A stretch of 64,000 bases of DNA from Aestuariicoccus sp032586235 (GCF_032586235.1 NZ_JAWHTD010000009.1:62001-126000), one strand, 5' to 3'. Shown: positions 9,210 to 17,528, numbered from the stretch's first letter. Translations and numbers: made by a program. The notes: generated by a model from the sequence alone, not told the origin.

Positions 9210-9894
9210 GAACGTTCGCATCGAAACCGGGGATTTCACCCTGACTGCCGATCTCGAGCTGCCGCCCGCCGCTCGGGTGGCGGTGATCGGGCCGTCGGGG
9301 GCGGGCAAGTCGACGCTGCTCGATACCATAGCGGGCTTTCTGCGGCCAAAGGCGGGGCGGATCCTCTGGCAGGGGCGCGACATCACGGGGCTGCCGCCCG
9401 ACCAGCGCCCGGTGGGGATGCTGTTTCAGGAGAACAACCTCTTTCCGCATCTCGACCTGATGCGGAACCTCGGGCTGGCGGTGCGGCCCGACGGGCGCGC
9501 GCCGGACGCCGAGGGGCGCAAGCGGATCGGCGCGGCGCTGGCGCGGGTCGGGCTGGACGCGATGGAGCGGCGCAAACCGGGCGCGCTGTCGGGCGGCCAG
9601 CAAAGCCGCGCGGCGCTGGCGCGGGTGCTGTTGCAGGCGCGGCCCATCATGGCGCTGGACGAGCCCTTCGCGGCGCTGGGTCCGGCGCTGAAAGCCGAGA
9701 TGCTGGCGCTGGTGCGCGAGGTGGCCGAAGAGATCGGCGCGCTGGTGCTGATGGTCAGCCACGACCCCGAGGACGCGCGGCGCTTTGCCGATCTGACGGT
9801 GCTGGTGGCCGATTTCGTGGCGCATCCGGCGGTGGCCACGGCCGAGCTTTTCCGCAATCCACCCGAGGCATTGCGCGCCTATCTGGGCGAGTGA
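9196..9894 (+). CDS. thiQ: Thiamine ABC transporter, ATP-binding protein
   Basis: A 232-residue ABC ATPase. Walker A is GPSGAGKST, the Q-loop region is GMLFQENNLFPHL, the signature is LSGGQQSRAALARVL, Walker B is PIMALDEPF, and the switch His is in LMVSHDPEDA. The length is short for an ABC ATPase, as is usual for ThiQ. It energises ThiBP import under the upstream riboswitch. It is the last gene of the operon, followed by a strong hairpin. Confidence 0.95.
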   Translation: MLRLENVRIETGDFTLTADLELPPAARVAVIGPSGAGKSTLLDTIAGFLRPKAGRILWQGRDITGLPPDQRPVGMLFQENNLFPHLDLMRNLGLAVRPDGRAPDAEGRKRIGAALARVGLDAMERRKPGALSGGQQSRAALARVLLQARPIMALDEPFAALGPALKAEMLALVREVAEEIGALVLMVSHDPEDARRFADLTVLVADFVAHPAVATAELFRNPPEALRAYLGE

Positions 9895-9902
9895 CAGCGC
9901 AA

Positions 9903-9930
9903 CGCGCGCAAGGGCGGGAGCTTGCGCGCG
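9903..9930. terminator. Hairpin between convergent thiQ and 9951 gene
   Basis: Positions 9903-9912 and 9921-9930 are perfect 10-base inverted copies (CGCGCGCAAG / CTTGCGCGCG) with an 8-base loop. The site lies 9 bases after the thiQ stop and 20 bases before the stop of the opposing gene. It could serve as a two-way terminator, although no long T-run follows on either side. Confidence 0.55.
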
Positions 9931-9950
9931 GCGGTCTTGGGGCCAAGGCC

Positions 9951-10604
9951 TCAGCGGTTCCAGGCGATCCGGAACCCCTGATGCCGCATACATCCGGCGC
10001 GATAGCCCTGGCGCCATTTGCCGCTGCGGCCCCGGAAGCCGGTTTCGCAAACGGCGGGCAGATAGCGCACATCGGCGCGTTTCTTCAGGCAGCGTTTGCC
10101 AAAGACACGGCGGGGATGGCCGTGGTGGCCGCGCAGCTCGCGCAGGCAGCTTGCGGGCAAGGCGCGGCGGTGGTCGCGAAAGCGCTCGCCGTCATGGGGC
10201 TGGCGCGCGCGGTTCGTGTCTCGGTGACCGTCCCGGCCCCACGGGGTGCGCGCATGGTACTGATCCCAGTGCCGGATCCCGCGCTCGGGCGTGCGCACAC
10301 GGTCGCGTTGTCTGTCGCGCGTGATGCGATCCCTATCGCGGTCGTGCCCCCTCTCGCCAGAGACGCGGCCCGTATCGCGGTTGCGGTCGTAGTACCTGTC
10401 GTCATGGATCCGCGAATGTACGGGACGGGTGTGAGTTCGTCCGTCTTCAGCACGTTGGGCGGTGTTGCCCAGAATGTAGAGCGTGGCGGCGGTGCCGAGG
10501 ATGCGGGCGATGTCCTCTGCCTCGGACGCGCGGGCGGGGATGACCGAAAGGCCGGTGATGGTGACCGACACGGCCAGAACGGTGGCGATGAATTTGCGGG
10601 ACAT
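9951..10604 (-). CDS. Secreted Arg/Asp/His-rich hypothetical protein
   Basis: A 217-residue protein. The start at 10604 follows an AGGAGG site and begins with a signal peptide (MSRKFIATVLAVSVTITGLSVIPARA). A short hydrophobic stretch (ARILGTAATLYILGNTAQRA) follows, then a long charged region made largely of Arg, Asp and His pairs (residues about 55-150), and a C-terminal part with four Cys (SCLREL, KRCLKK, AVCETGFRG, AGCMRH) that could form two disulfides. Likely periplasmic or cell-surface. I do not recognise a domain. Confidence 0.75.
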   Translation of the reverse strand: MSRKFIATVLAVSVTITGLSVIPARASEAEDIARILGTAATLYILGNTAQRAEDGRTHTRPVHSRIHDDRYYDRNRDTGRVSGERGHDRDRDRITRDRQRDRVRTPERGIRHWDQYHARTPWGRDGHRDTNRARQPHDGERFRDHRRALPASCLRELRGHHGHPRRVFGKRCLKKRADVRYLPAVCETGFRGRSGKWRQGYRAGCMRHQGFRIAWNR

Positions 10605-10762
10605 GGGGTCCTCCTGTGGCTGGATGTTTTCAGGCGGGACAGGCCGCGCCATGGATCGAGGCTGGGTCCGGGCGGCGGGGTCAGGCAATATCGCCCCCCT
10701 GCTATCGAATAGCCGCAGCGCGGTTATTGAATTTCCGCCCGCTTGCGCGCAGGGTTCGGGGC

Positions 10763-11038
10763 ATGAAACATCTTCTTCTTCCCCTGGTCCTGCTGGCCCT
10801 GCCCGCCACGGCGCAGGCCGCCTGCTTTGCAGGCTACAAGGCCAAGCAGGACAACCCCCTGCGGCTGCATTACGGCGTGATGCAGATCGACGCCTGCGAT
10901 CCGCAGGAGGCCGAGCGCGAGGTGTCCGAGCGTCTGCAAGGCAGCGGCTGGACCTTGCTCAATGTGGTTCAGGTCAGCGCCGAGGCGCCGACCGATCAGC
11001 AAAAGGCGAATGCCGGTGACTACTTCCTCCGTTACTGA
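10763..11038 (+). CDS. Small secreted hypothetical protein
   Basis: A 91-residue protein starting at ATG 10763 with a clear signal peptide (MKHLLLPLVLLALPATAQA). The mature part of about 72 residues has two Cys (ACFAGYKAK and IDACDPQEA), which could pair in the periplasm, and ends DYFLRY. No known domain is recognised. Its 3' end overlaps the next gene by 29 bases, so the two are probably co-transcribed and may act together. Confidence 0.7.
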   Translation: MKHLLLPLVLLALPATAQAACFAGYKAKQDNPLRLHYGVMQIDACDPQEAEREVSERLQGSGWTLLNVVQVSAEAPTDQQKANAGDYFLRY

Positions 11039-11714
11039 CAGCCGCCGTTCAGGCGCGCGGATCGTGGCGATGGGGATCGCGGCCATCGTCGCCATCCTGG
11101 CGGGCGCGGGCGCGGTGCTGCTGCTGACGCTGCCCGATGCGAACGCCTTCGACGCGCGGGTCGAGCGGATTTTCGTCGAGAACGACGACCTGACCGCGCA
11201 GGCCGAGATCAAGCTGCTGGAGATCCTGGCGCAATCGGGCACCGCCTTTGCCGATGTGCTGGAAAGCTACCGGATGGTGATCTTCATCCTGCTGGTCTTT
11301 GCCGCAGCACTTCTGGTGGCGGCGCTGGTGTTCCTGGTGATGCTGGTGACGCTGAACCGGCGCATGGCGCAGATCGAGAGGGCCGGGATCCAGGTCAGCT
11401 CGCTGATCATCAGCCGTGAGGAGAACACGGTCTATCTGAATACCATGGGCTTCAAACTGTCGGGCGCGATGATGGAGACGCTGGCGGTGCTGGCGGAGGC
11501 GCGGATGGACGACGAGATGCTGACCGGCGCGCAGATCGAGGCGGTGATCTCGGGCCGGGCGGAGGCCGATTGCGACGAGGCGGCGGGGGCCACAAGGATC
11601 AAGCGGCTGCGCGACGGGCTGGGCAACCAGCTGGTGAGTGAGCTCTTGGTCAAGAACATCACCCGGCGCGGATACGTGCTGGCGATCGACAAGGATGTGA
11701 TCGAGGTGGTTTAG
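11010..11714 (+). CDS. Membrane protein with two helices and C-terminal winged-helix-like domain
   Basis: A 234-residue protein. The N-terminus is short and basic, followed by helix 1 (about residues 18-40), a 48-residue acidic loop (44-88), and helix 2 (89-115). The remaining 120 residues are soluble and should lie in the cytoplasm. This tail ends with a pattern like the OmpR-type winged helix: a recognition-helix-like RIKRLRDGLGNQLV followed by a wing-like LLVKNITRRGYVLAI. Such a protein could carry a periplasmic signal to DNA, as ToxR/CadC do, but here the DNA-binding part is C-terminal. It overlaps the small secreted protein gene. Function is inferred only from architecture. Confidence 0.7.
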   Translation: MPVTTSSVTDSRRSGARIVAMGIAAIVAILAGAGAVLLLTLPDANAFDARVERIFVENDDLTAQAEIKLLEILAQSGTAFADVLESYRMVIFILLVFAAALLVAALVFLVMLVTLNRRMAQIERAGIQVSSLIISREENTVYLNTMGFKLSGAMMETLAVLAEARMDDEMLTGAQIEAVISGRAEADCDEAAGATRIKRLRDGLGNQLVSELLVKNITRRGYVLAIDKDVIEVV

Positions 11715-11724
11715 GTCAGCAAAG

Positions 11725-11760
11725 CTGTCCCAATGTTTCGCACGCGAAACAGTGGGACAG
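11725..11760 (+). terminator. Strong hairpin after the winged-helix membrane gene
   Basis: Positions 11725-11740 and 11745-11760 form a 16-base stem with one mismatch around a CACG loop. It begins 11 bases after the stop at 11714. It may be a terminator without a T-run or a protein-binding palindrome. The rest of the gap to 11904 holds two copies of an interspersed repeat and no gene. Confidence 0.5.
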
Positions 11761-11827
11761 TGGGCCTGACGTATAAGTTATTGATTTACTTATGAATATT
11801 CAGAAAAAGCCAAGACGCCGCGCGCAG

Positions 11828-11902
11828 GGCCGGTGCGCCATGAAGGCGCACCCTACGGTGTCGCGCGCATCGGCGTAGGGTGCGCATTTACTGCGCACCG
11901 CC
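11828..11902. repeat. Interspersed GTAGGGTGCGCAT-type repeat, pair 1
   Basis: Two palindromic units lie here in opposite orientation: GGTGCGCCATGAAGGCGCACC-CTACG (about 11831-11857) and GTAGGGTGCGCATTTACTGCGCACC (about 11876-11900). The same motif pair recurs at 26930-26995. Units of this kind are REP-like extragenic elements; they can form cruciforms in DNA and stem-loops in RNA. Confidence 0.65.
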
Positions 11903-11904
11903 CC

Positions 11905-13077
11905 TCAGTGCGACCGTTTCAACTCTGCCTGCGCGTCGATCGCCTCGGCGAAGCGCCGGGCGGTCCAGTCTTCGGCCAGCGCCTGGCGCATGACGTCCTG
12001 CTGGCTGGGCGGGGCCATGCCCGACAGCGGGCTTTCCAGATCGAGGTTCGCCGGAAACGGATAGCCCTCGGCCGTGGCGGCGACGATGTTGTCCAGCGCC
12101 CGGGCGCTCACCCGCTCCTTCAGCGCCAGCAGCGCCGGGTAGACCGCCTTGGACAGGCGGATCCGGTCGACGATCTCGATCGAGCGGCCAAAGGCCGACC
12201 CGATCTGCATCAGGTTGGCAAAGCGCTGGATGTCCGTCGTCCGGTTCTCGCCCGCCGCGTGGAACGTGGCGGGGTTGAAAAACAAAAGGTCGCCCTTCTG
12301 CAAGGGCAGCTGCACATAATTTTCCTCGAAAAGCGCCCGGAACTCGGGCCGGTGGATGGCGATATAACCCGGCAGGTAGCTTTGCGAATAGGGCAGGAGC
12401 TTGGTCGGCCCAGAGGCCAGCGGCATGTCGCAATGCGCCACCGCCCCCTGCAGGGTCAGCTGCGCCGACAGCGCGTGCTGGGTCGCCGGGTAGCCGCGCA
12501 GCGTCTCCACCGTCTGGAACCCCATGTGGTAGTCGCGATGCGCCGTCTGCGCCTTGCCGCCGGGGCGCACCACATTGGCCTGGGTGGTGATCTGGTAGCC
12601 CGACCCGAGCCAGGCCTCGCTGGCCCGGCGCACGCATTCGTTGGCGTTGTAGCGCGCAAAGAGCTCGGGCGCGGCGATCCCCAGCTTCTCATGCGCGTTC
12701 CAGATCCGCGAATTGGCCCCGGCGGCGGCGAAGTGATCGCCCGACCCCGCGCCCGTGGCCTCTTCCTCGGCGATGATCGCATTCAGCGCCTCTGTCACCG
12801 CGTCGATCAGCGCCATATCGGTATAACCCTGCCGGATCGCGATGATCCCCGCGCCGGTGGCGAAGACCCGGTTCCATTCTGCCATGACCGCCCGCCACTG
12901 CGCCTCGTCCCCCCGCTCCAGCGCAGGGCCGTCATAGACGGGGATGTTGCTGACGATCTCGGTCGCGAAAGGGTGGTCGGCGGCGGCGGTGGTCTGCGCC
13001 ACGTGGTCGGCGAAGGCGGCGATGTCGCAATCGGCCTCGGACAGCCAGACCGGCGCTGCGGTTCCCTGATCGAGCAT
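11905..13077 (-). CDS. Phytanoyl-CoA dioxygenase (PhyH) family oxygenase
   Basis: A 390-residue protein of the Fe(II)/2-oxoglutarate oxygenase superfamily. The metal-binding motif is visible as TAHRDYHMG (HxD), with the distal His in NPATFHAAGENR and a following Arg (TTDIQRFAN) that would bind 2-oxoglutarate. The start at 13077 (MLDQGTAAP) follows GGGAGG at ideal spacing; an earlier Met at 13095 would include that site. The substrate is unknown; family members hydroxylate lipids, amino acids or small metabolites. The gene diverges from a LacI-type regulator, which probably controls it. Confidence 0.85.
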   Translation of the reverse strand: MLDQGTAAPVWLSEADCDIAAFADHVAQTTAAADHPFATEIVSNIPVYDGPALERGDEAQWRAVMAEWNRVFATGAGIIAIRQGYTDMALIDAVTEALNAIIAEEEATGAGSGDHFAAAGANSRIWNAHEKLGIAAPELFARYNANECVRRASEAWLGSGYQITTQANVVRPGGKAQTAHRDYHMGFQTVETLRGYPATQHALSAQLTLQGAVAHCDMPLASGPTKLLPYSQSYLPGYIAIHRPEFRALFEENYVQLPLQKGDLLFFNPATFHAAGENRTTDIQRFANLMQIGSAFGRSIEIVDRIRLSKAVYPALLALKERVSARALDNIVAATAEGYPFPANLDLESPLSGMAPPSQQDVMRQALAEDWTARRFAEAIDAQAELKRSH

Positions 13078-13106
13078 GGTTGATCCTCCCATCAATGCTT
13101 GGCGCC

Positions 13107-13128
13107 CAGCCTAGCGCGGTCTAGGCTG
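13107..13128. promoter_or_regulatory. Candidate operator between PhyH and LacI-type genes
   Basis: An exact inverted repeat (CAGCCTAG-CGCGGT-CTAGGCTG) sits in the 100-base divergent gap, 29 bases from the dioxygenase start and 49 bases from the regulator start. LacI-family proteins bind such palindromes, so this is the obvious site for self-regulation and control of the oxygenase. No other palindrome of this quality is seen in the gap. Confidence 0.55.
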
Positions 13129-13177
13129 CGCGGCGTCACGCAAATCCATCAAAAAACCATCAAGAACGGGCGGAGAG

Positions 13178-14176
13178 ATGGCGCACAGGTTTCTGGTCAA
13201 GGACATCGCCCTGCAGGCGGGCGTGGGCACGGCGACGGTGGACCGGGTGCTGAACGGCCGCGGCGGGGTGCGTGCCCAGACCGCCGACCGGGTGCGCCAC
13301 GCCATTGCCGAGCTGGAAAGCCAGTCGGCGCAGCTGGCGCTGAGCGGGCGCAAGATGTTCATCGATCTGCTGGTCGAGGCCCCGCAGACCTTCATCGACG
13401 CGCTGGACGTGGCGCTGCGCGAAGAACTGCCGCTGATGCAGCCCGCCGTCATCCGCGCGCGGCGCGACATGCGGGTGCGCTTTGCGGTGAGCGACATGCT
13501 GGCGGGGATGGAAAGGGTGAGGCGGCGCGGCTCGCACGGGGTGATCGTCATGGGGCCCGAGGCCGCGCGGCTGAAGGACGGGATCGACCGGCTCGAGGCG
13601 GCGGGCATCCCGGTGGTCACGCTGGCCAGCGACATGGAAGGCACCCGGCGCAGGGGCTATGTCGGGCTCGACAATGCGCGGGCGGGCGCGGTGGCGGCCT
13701 GGCTGATGGCGCGCTGGCTGCCCGATCTGGCCGCGCCGCGGGTGCTGGTGACGCTGCGCAACGACCGCTTTCGCGGCGAGGAAGAACGCGCGCAGGGCTT
13801 CCGGGCCGAGCTGGCGCGGCTCTGTCCGGCGGCGCGGATCGAGACGCTGGCCGAGGGCGTGGCGCCCGGCTTTGCCGCCGAGGTGGCCGCGCGCGCGCCC
13901 GAGGCGCTTTATTCCGTCGGCGGCGGCAACCGGCGGCTGGTGCGCGAGATGGAAGCGCGCGGACACCGGCCCCGGGTGATCGTGGCGCATGACCTGGACC
14001 CCGACAACCGGGCGCTGCTGGCCGAGGGGCGGATCGACGTGCTGCTCTACCACGACCTGCGCGAGGATATCCGCAACGCCTGCCGCATCTTCACCGCCCT
14101 GCGCCTGCGCCAGCCCCCGCCTGCCCCAGCCGAAGGTGCCGCGCTGCGGATGCTGGTGCCCCCTGTGGTCCGGTAG
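13178..14176 (+). CDS. LacI-family transcriptional regulator
   Basis: A 332-residue repressor-type protein. The N-terminal LacI helix-turn-helix is clear: VKDIALQAGVGTATVDRVLNGRGGVRAQTADRVRHAI, with the hinge helix after it. The rest is a periplasmic-binding-like ligand domain (GSHGVIVMGPEAARLKDGI, GIPVVTLASD, YVGLDNARAGAVAAWLM). The conserved YVGLDN segment and family-like C-terminus suggest a sugar or small polyol effector. It diverges from the PhyH oxygenase with a palindrome between them. The stop is TAG. Confidence 0.9.
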   Translation: MAHRFLVKDIALQAGVGTATVDRVLNGRGGVRAQTADRVRHAIAELESQSAQLALSGRKMFIDLLVEAPQTFIDALDVALREELPLMQPAVIRARRDMRVRFAVSDMLAGMERVRRRGSHGVIVMGPEAARLKDGIDRLEAAGIPVVTLASDMEGTRRRGYVGLDNARAGAVAAWLMARWLPDLAAPRVLVTLRNDRFRGEEERAQGFRAELARLCPAARIETLAEGVAPGFAAEVAARAPEALYSVGGGNRRLVREMEARGHRPRVIVAHDLDPDNRALLAEGRIDVLLYHDLREDIRNACRIFTALRLRQPPPAPAEGAALRMLVPPVVR

Positions 14177-14340
14177 ACCGGTGGCGGCGCGAGGGCTTCG
14201 GCGGGGGCGTTTCCCCTGCATGAGAAAGTCACTCGACGCATATGCGATCGGGGGGTGGTTCACCTTATTGCCAGGGGGCGCGCCGGGGCCACCCACCCTG
14301 CGCAGGGTAATGGAGGCCGGACGTCAGCCACTCACAGGCT

Positions 14341-14875
14341 TGCGCGCTCTTCGGCGGTGCGACCTTGCGCGGGATGCCCGGCTTGGCCGGCTCTTCGAGG
14401 GCTCGTGGAGGTCGGACGATGGCCGTCGCGGACCGGTCAACCGGTCGGGGGGGGTGGTCCAACCTGCGAGGAGGCTTGAAGGGCGTAGGAGGCGGTAAGA
14501 GCATGGCTCTCCCTTCGGTGGCGCGACCCTGCGCGGGATGTCCGGCTTGGCCGGCTCTTCGAGGGCTCGTAGAGGTCGGACGATGGCGGTTGCGGACCGG
14601 TCAACCGGTCGGGGGGCTTGGTCCAACCTGCGAGGGGGCTTGAAGGGCGTGGGAGGCGGTAAGAGCATGGCTCTCCCTTCGGCGGCGCGACCCTGCGCGG
14701 GATGCCCGGCTTGGCCGGCTCTTCGAGAGATCGTGGAGGTAGGACGATGGCGGTCGCGGACCGGTCAACCGGTCGGGGGGCTTGGTCCAACCTGCGAGGA
14801 GGCTTGAAGGGCGTGGGAGGCGGTAAGAGCATGGCTCTCCCTTCGGCGGCGTGACGTTGCGGGGGGCGTTTGGGG
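14341..14875. repeat. 164-bp tandem array, about 3.2 copies, non-coding
   Basis: The segment beginning GCGACC(T/C)TGCGCGGGATG recurs at 14359, 14523 and 14687 with a fourth, eroding copy starting at about 14851, giving an exact 164-base period. Each unit contains the palindromes GACCGGT-CA-ACCGGTC and AGAGC-ATG-GCTCT and a GC-rich stem-forming stretch (GCCCGGCTTGGCCGGC). The period is not a multiple of three and all frames break, so it is not a protein repeat. It lies in a 1-kb gap (14177-15191) without credible genes; 14876-15191 holds only diffuse similarity to unit fragments (AACCGGTCAACAGCAG, GCGTGATCGCGGTCA). Confidence 0.8.
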
Positions 14876-15191
14876 CGTGCCAACCTCACACGAGGTTGCT
14901 GTGGTCAGAATGCGCCAGAACGCAGCCGGCCGATAGCGGCGTGACTGCGGTCAAGGGCAGGTTCTGGCCATCCAATGCTGAATAGCAGAGGCCGGACGAC
15001 GACCGAACCGGTCAACAGCAGCGTGATCGCGGTCAGGACGGCATCTTCCTGCCCGACGCAGGATGGCGGAGGTCGGAACGGTGGGGCGGTCCGGGGCCAC
15101 TGGCGCGATGGGCTGGCAAAGCGCGTAAGGGGCGTAAGGGGCGGCGCGACGAGGACGGGTCAGCGGCGGCTTTTGGTGGCTTGGCCCGGCC

Positions 15192-15836
15192 CTACCAGAG
15201 CGCGGTCCAGAGGCCGATGGCGCCCACGAGGATCAGACTCAGCGCCCAGACCGCGTCGAGGTTGAACCAGCCTTGCGACAGGAACCGCAGACCCAGCCAG
15301 CGGTAGACCCCGATGGCCAGCGCCGATCCCGCCAGCGCCATGACGGCGGTGTGCAACGCCGCCACCGCCAGTGCGATGCCGGCGGTCTGCGCCATCAGCT
15401 CACCGGCGGCACGGTGGCCTGCGTCGAGCTCTTCCGGCGCGCAAAGGCCCAGATAGATCGGCACCAGCATCAGCCCCGCGCCATGGGCGATGGCGGCCAG
15501 AAACGACCAGAGCGCCAGATGCGTGGGTTTCACCCGCGCCAGAAAACGCGGATGGCGCCGGTTGATCAGCAGGTAAACCCCCAAGGCCATGACCGCGAGG
15601 GCGGCCGCGGCGCGGATCTGCACCTCGTAGGTGACCAGCGTCGCCATGGCCGAGAACGGCAGCAGGATCGCCAGCATGGCCACGAAATGGCCCAGAGCCA
15701 GCAACGCCAGCGCCTGCCCAAGCGCCGAGGCCCGGCGCGCCATCAGCCCGGCGGAGACCGCCAATGGCCAGCCCATACCGGGGTTGAGCCCGTGGTAGAG
15801 CCCCGACAGGATCACCGCGCCCCAGAGCGCCGCCAT
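15192..15836 (-). CDS. Integral membrane protein, possible metal-transporter-like
   Basis: A 214-residue hydrophobic protein with about six helices. The first segment has LSGLYHGLNPGMGWPLAV, which resembles the His/Asp-Pro motif of NiCoT/NicO and related exporters (HGLNPGMG near the first helix), and helix 4 contains AIAHGAGLMLVPIYLG. A GTG seven codons upstream (15857) is an alternative start. The family assignment is weak. No operon partner is adjacent; a hairpin lies upstream at 15866-15886. Confidence 0.65.
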   Translation of the reverse strand: MAALWGAVILSGLYHGLNPGMGWPLAVSAGLMARRASALGQALALLALGHFVAMLAILLPFSAMATLVTYEVQIRAAAALAVMALGVYLLINRRHPRFLARVKPTHLALWSFLAAIAHGAGLMLVPIYLGLCAPEELDAGHRAAGELMAQTAGIALAVAALHTAVMALAGSALAIGVYRWLGLRFLSQGWFNLDAVWALSLILVGAIGLWTALW

Positions 15837-15865
15837 GGTGCTGCCCGCGTCACCCACGCGACACA

Positions 15866-15886
15866 GCCCCGGGCCTGCCCCGGGGC
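15866..15886. repeat. GC-rich hairpin unit 1 of 3 (GCCCCGGG-N5-CCCGGGGC)
   Basis: Eight-base perfect stem, GCCCCGGG / CCCGGGGC, with a 5-base loop. The same stem recurs at 15910-15930 and 16093-16113. Three identical stems within 250 bases suggest a short interspersed element or terminators carried along by local duplication. Confidence 0.6.
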
Positions 15887-15901
15887 CTCGTGACAGGGCT
15901 G

Positions 15902-16084
15902 CGGTGGAGGCCCCGGGTCGAGCCCGGGGCTGCGCTGCGCATTCTCACACCGGGGGGTAGCAGAGGCTGCCGGTGGCGCAGGCGGTGCCCGCGAGAGGGA
16001 GCTGGTGGCTGCGGGAGCCGCGCCGGTACGCGGCCGGGGACGCCCCGTTCGGCGTCGGTCCACCGATTTTGCCCGGCCCGGCTG
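15902..16084 (-). pseudogene. Relic second copy of the SBP56 gene 3' end
   Basis: This 183-base segment is a diverged direct copy of 16085-16267, which holds the 3' end of the neighbouring SBP56 gene plus its flank. Read on the minus strand it still gives an SBP56-like tail ending SRSHQLPLAGTACATGSLCYPPV and a TGA, matched against YRSHQIRLEGGDCSTDSFCYPSV in the gene. The flanks (hairpin GCCCCGGGTCGAGCCCGGGGC followed by TGCGCTGCGCATTCTCACACC) are nearly identical. It is either a tandem duplication of the gene end or the last remains of a deleted tandem paralogue. Confidence 0.75.
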
Positions 16085-16127
16085 CGGCGGAGGCCCCGGG
16101 TCGAGCCCGGGGCTGCGCTGCGCATTC

Positions 16128-17528
16128 TCACACCGAGGGGTAGCAGAAGCTGTCGGTGGAGCAATCGCCGCCTTCCAGACGAATCTGGTGGCTGCGGTAG
16201 CCTTCCGGGAACTCGACCCAGAAGTCCTCGTTCAGCGTCAGACCGCCGTTCTCGCCCACATCGGCCATCACCATCGCCGCCCCCCGGTCGCCGGGATAGA
16301 ACTGGTCGTCCCAGGTGGAATAGAGCGAGTTGGTCCAGTAGACCCGCTTGCCGTCGCGGCTGATCTCGACCATCTGCGGGCCATAGCCGAAGTCCTTGCC
16401 GTTGGGATGCTTGGTCTTGCGGACGATGCCGCCGATCTCGACCTTGCCCGCCAGCACCGGGTTGAACGGGTCGCTGACGTCGTATTGGTGCATTTCGCCC
16501 AGGCCCCAGCAGGCGACGTAAAGATACTTGTCGTCGAGGCTGAGGTCGATGTCCGTGACCAGCGGCGGGCAGGCGCCGAAGCCCTTTAGCAGCTCGGGCA
16601 GGTCGTCGGCATCGGCGGGCACCGGGTCGATGGTGATGGTCTTCTTGGCCTGCCATTCGCCGTTGTCGTCGCGCCACCAGGTGAAGATCGCGCCTTGCAG
16701 GTTGGTCGTGTCCACCACCACGCCGCAAAAGCCGTATTCCTTGACCGGATCATGTGCGGGCCGAATCTCGAGCGCCATCTGGTGATTGGCGCCTAGATCG
16801 ATGCTCTTGACCACCTTGCGCCCGCGCAGGTCCCAGAAATGGATGTGGTGGCCGTATTTGTTGCTCAGCAAATCCTCGGGCACGATGCCGTTCTCGAATT
16901 GCGGCGGCAGGCCCCATTCCGAGCTGACCATGTAATCGCGCGGCAGGTTCCACCAGAAATCGTAATGCTTGTCCTAGATGCCCCGGTCCATCTCGTAGCG
17001 GCCGAGGATGTCGAAGGTCTCGCAATCCATGATGAAGATACCCGGAGGGCCGTCGGTGCCATCCGCGCCGCCGCCACCCAGGGTGCTGACATAGATGCCC
17101 TCGGGGCCGCAATGGATCGTGTGCGGGCGGGAATAGCCGGTCTTGGCCATCAGCTCTTCGGGTTCGATGATCTTGTGGATCTTGGCCTTGAGTGGGTCCT
17201 TCACGTCGACGACGTAGATGCGCGACGACCGGATGCCCGGGATGATCAGATAGCGGCGTTCCAGGAAGGCGTGGCCGGTGAGCGGCGACAGCGCCGAGGA
17301 ACAGGCGTTCCAGCCGAAATGGTGAAATTCGTCACCTTTGTTGGGCATCATCAGGGAATGGACGATCTGGCCATAGGTCTTGGACGTCGGGTCGACGTCG
17401 ACCACGGCAAGCCCGTCGGGCTGCGAGCCGTCGGGGCTGAGCATCAGGGTGAAGGCGAGCGTTTCCGGCGGGGCCTGCATCGCGAGCTTAGGCGTGGCGT
17501 GGAATGTCGGATCCGGTCTCAGGTTCAT
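16128..17528 (-). pseudogene. SBP56-type selenium-binding protein / methanethiol oxidase homologue, interrupted by amber codon
   Basis: Two in-frame pieces (184 and 267 codons) make one full-length SBP56 protein split only by TAG at 16974-16976. Reading runs RYEMDRGI-stop-DKHYDFWWNLPRDYM, so a single C-to-T change of a CAG (Gln) codon would explain it. SBP56 proteins bind metal or selenium, and bacterial MtoX members oxidise methanethiol to formaldehyde, sulfide and peroxide. The family segments EFHHFGWNACSSA, HTIHCGPEGIYVS and GGDCSTDSFCYP are present, but the second Cys of a CxxC is Ala here. A second ATG (16931) could start the 3' piece but would miss the first blades. It ends the minus-strand catabolic series. 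It may be inactive; a sequencing error is possible. Confidence 0.85.

Noticed and set aside
7677..9386. Long minus-strand open frame (569 codons) across thiP-thiQ
   Set aside because: Arg/Gln/Pro-rich shadow of thiP; the plus-strand frames have clear ABC motifs, signal and overlaps.
14365..14807. Tandem protein repeats in the 14.3-14.8 kb array
   Set aside because: Period of 164 bases is not a multiple of three, frames alternate, and both strands show equal shadow frames.
16974..16976. Selenocysteine or pyrrolysine coding in the SBP56 gene
   Set aside because: Sec uses TGA, and this codon is TAG; the site corresponds to a residue that is not Sec, and TAG is a normal stop for other genes here.
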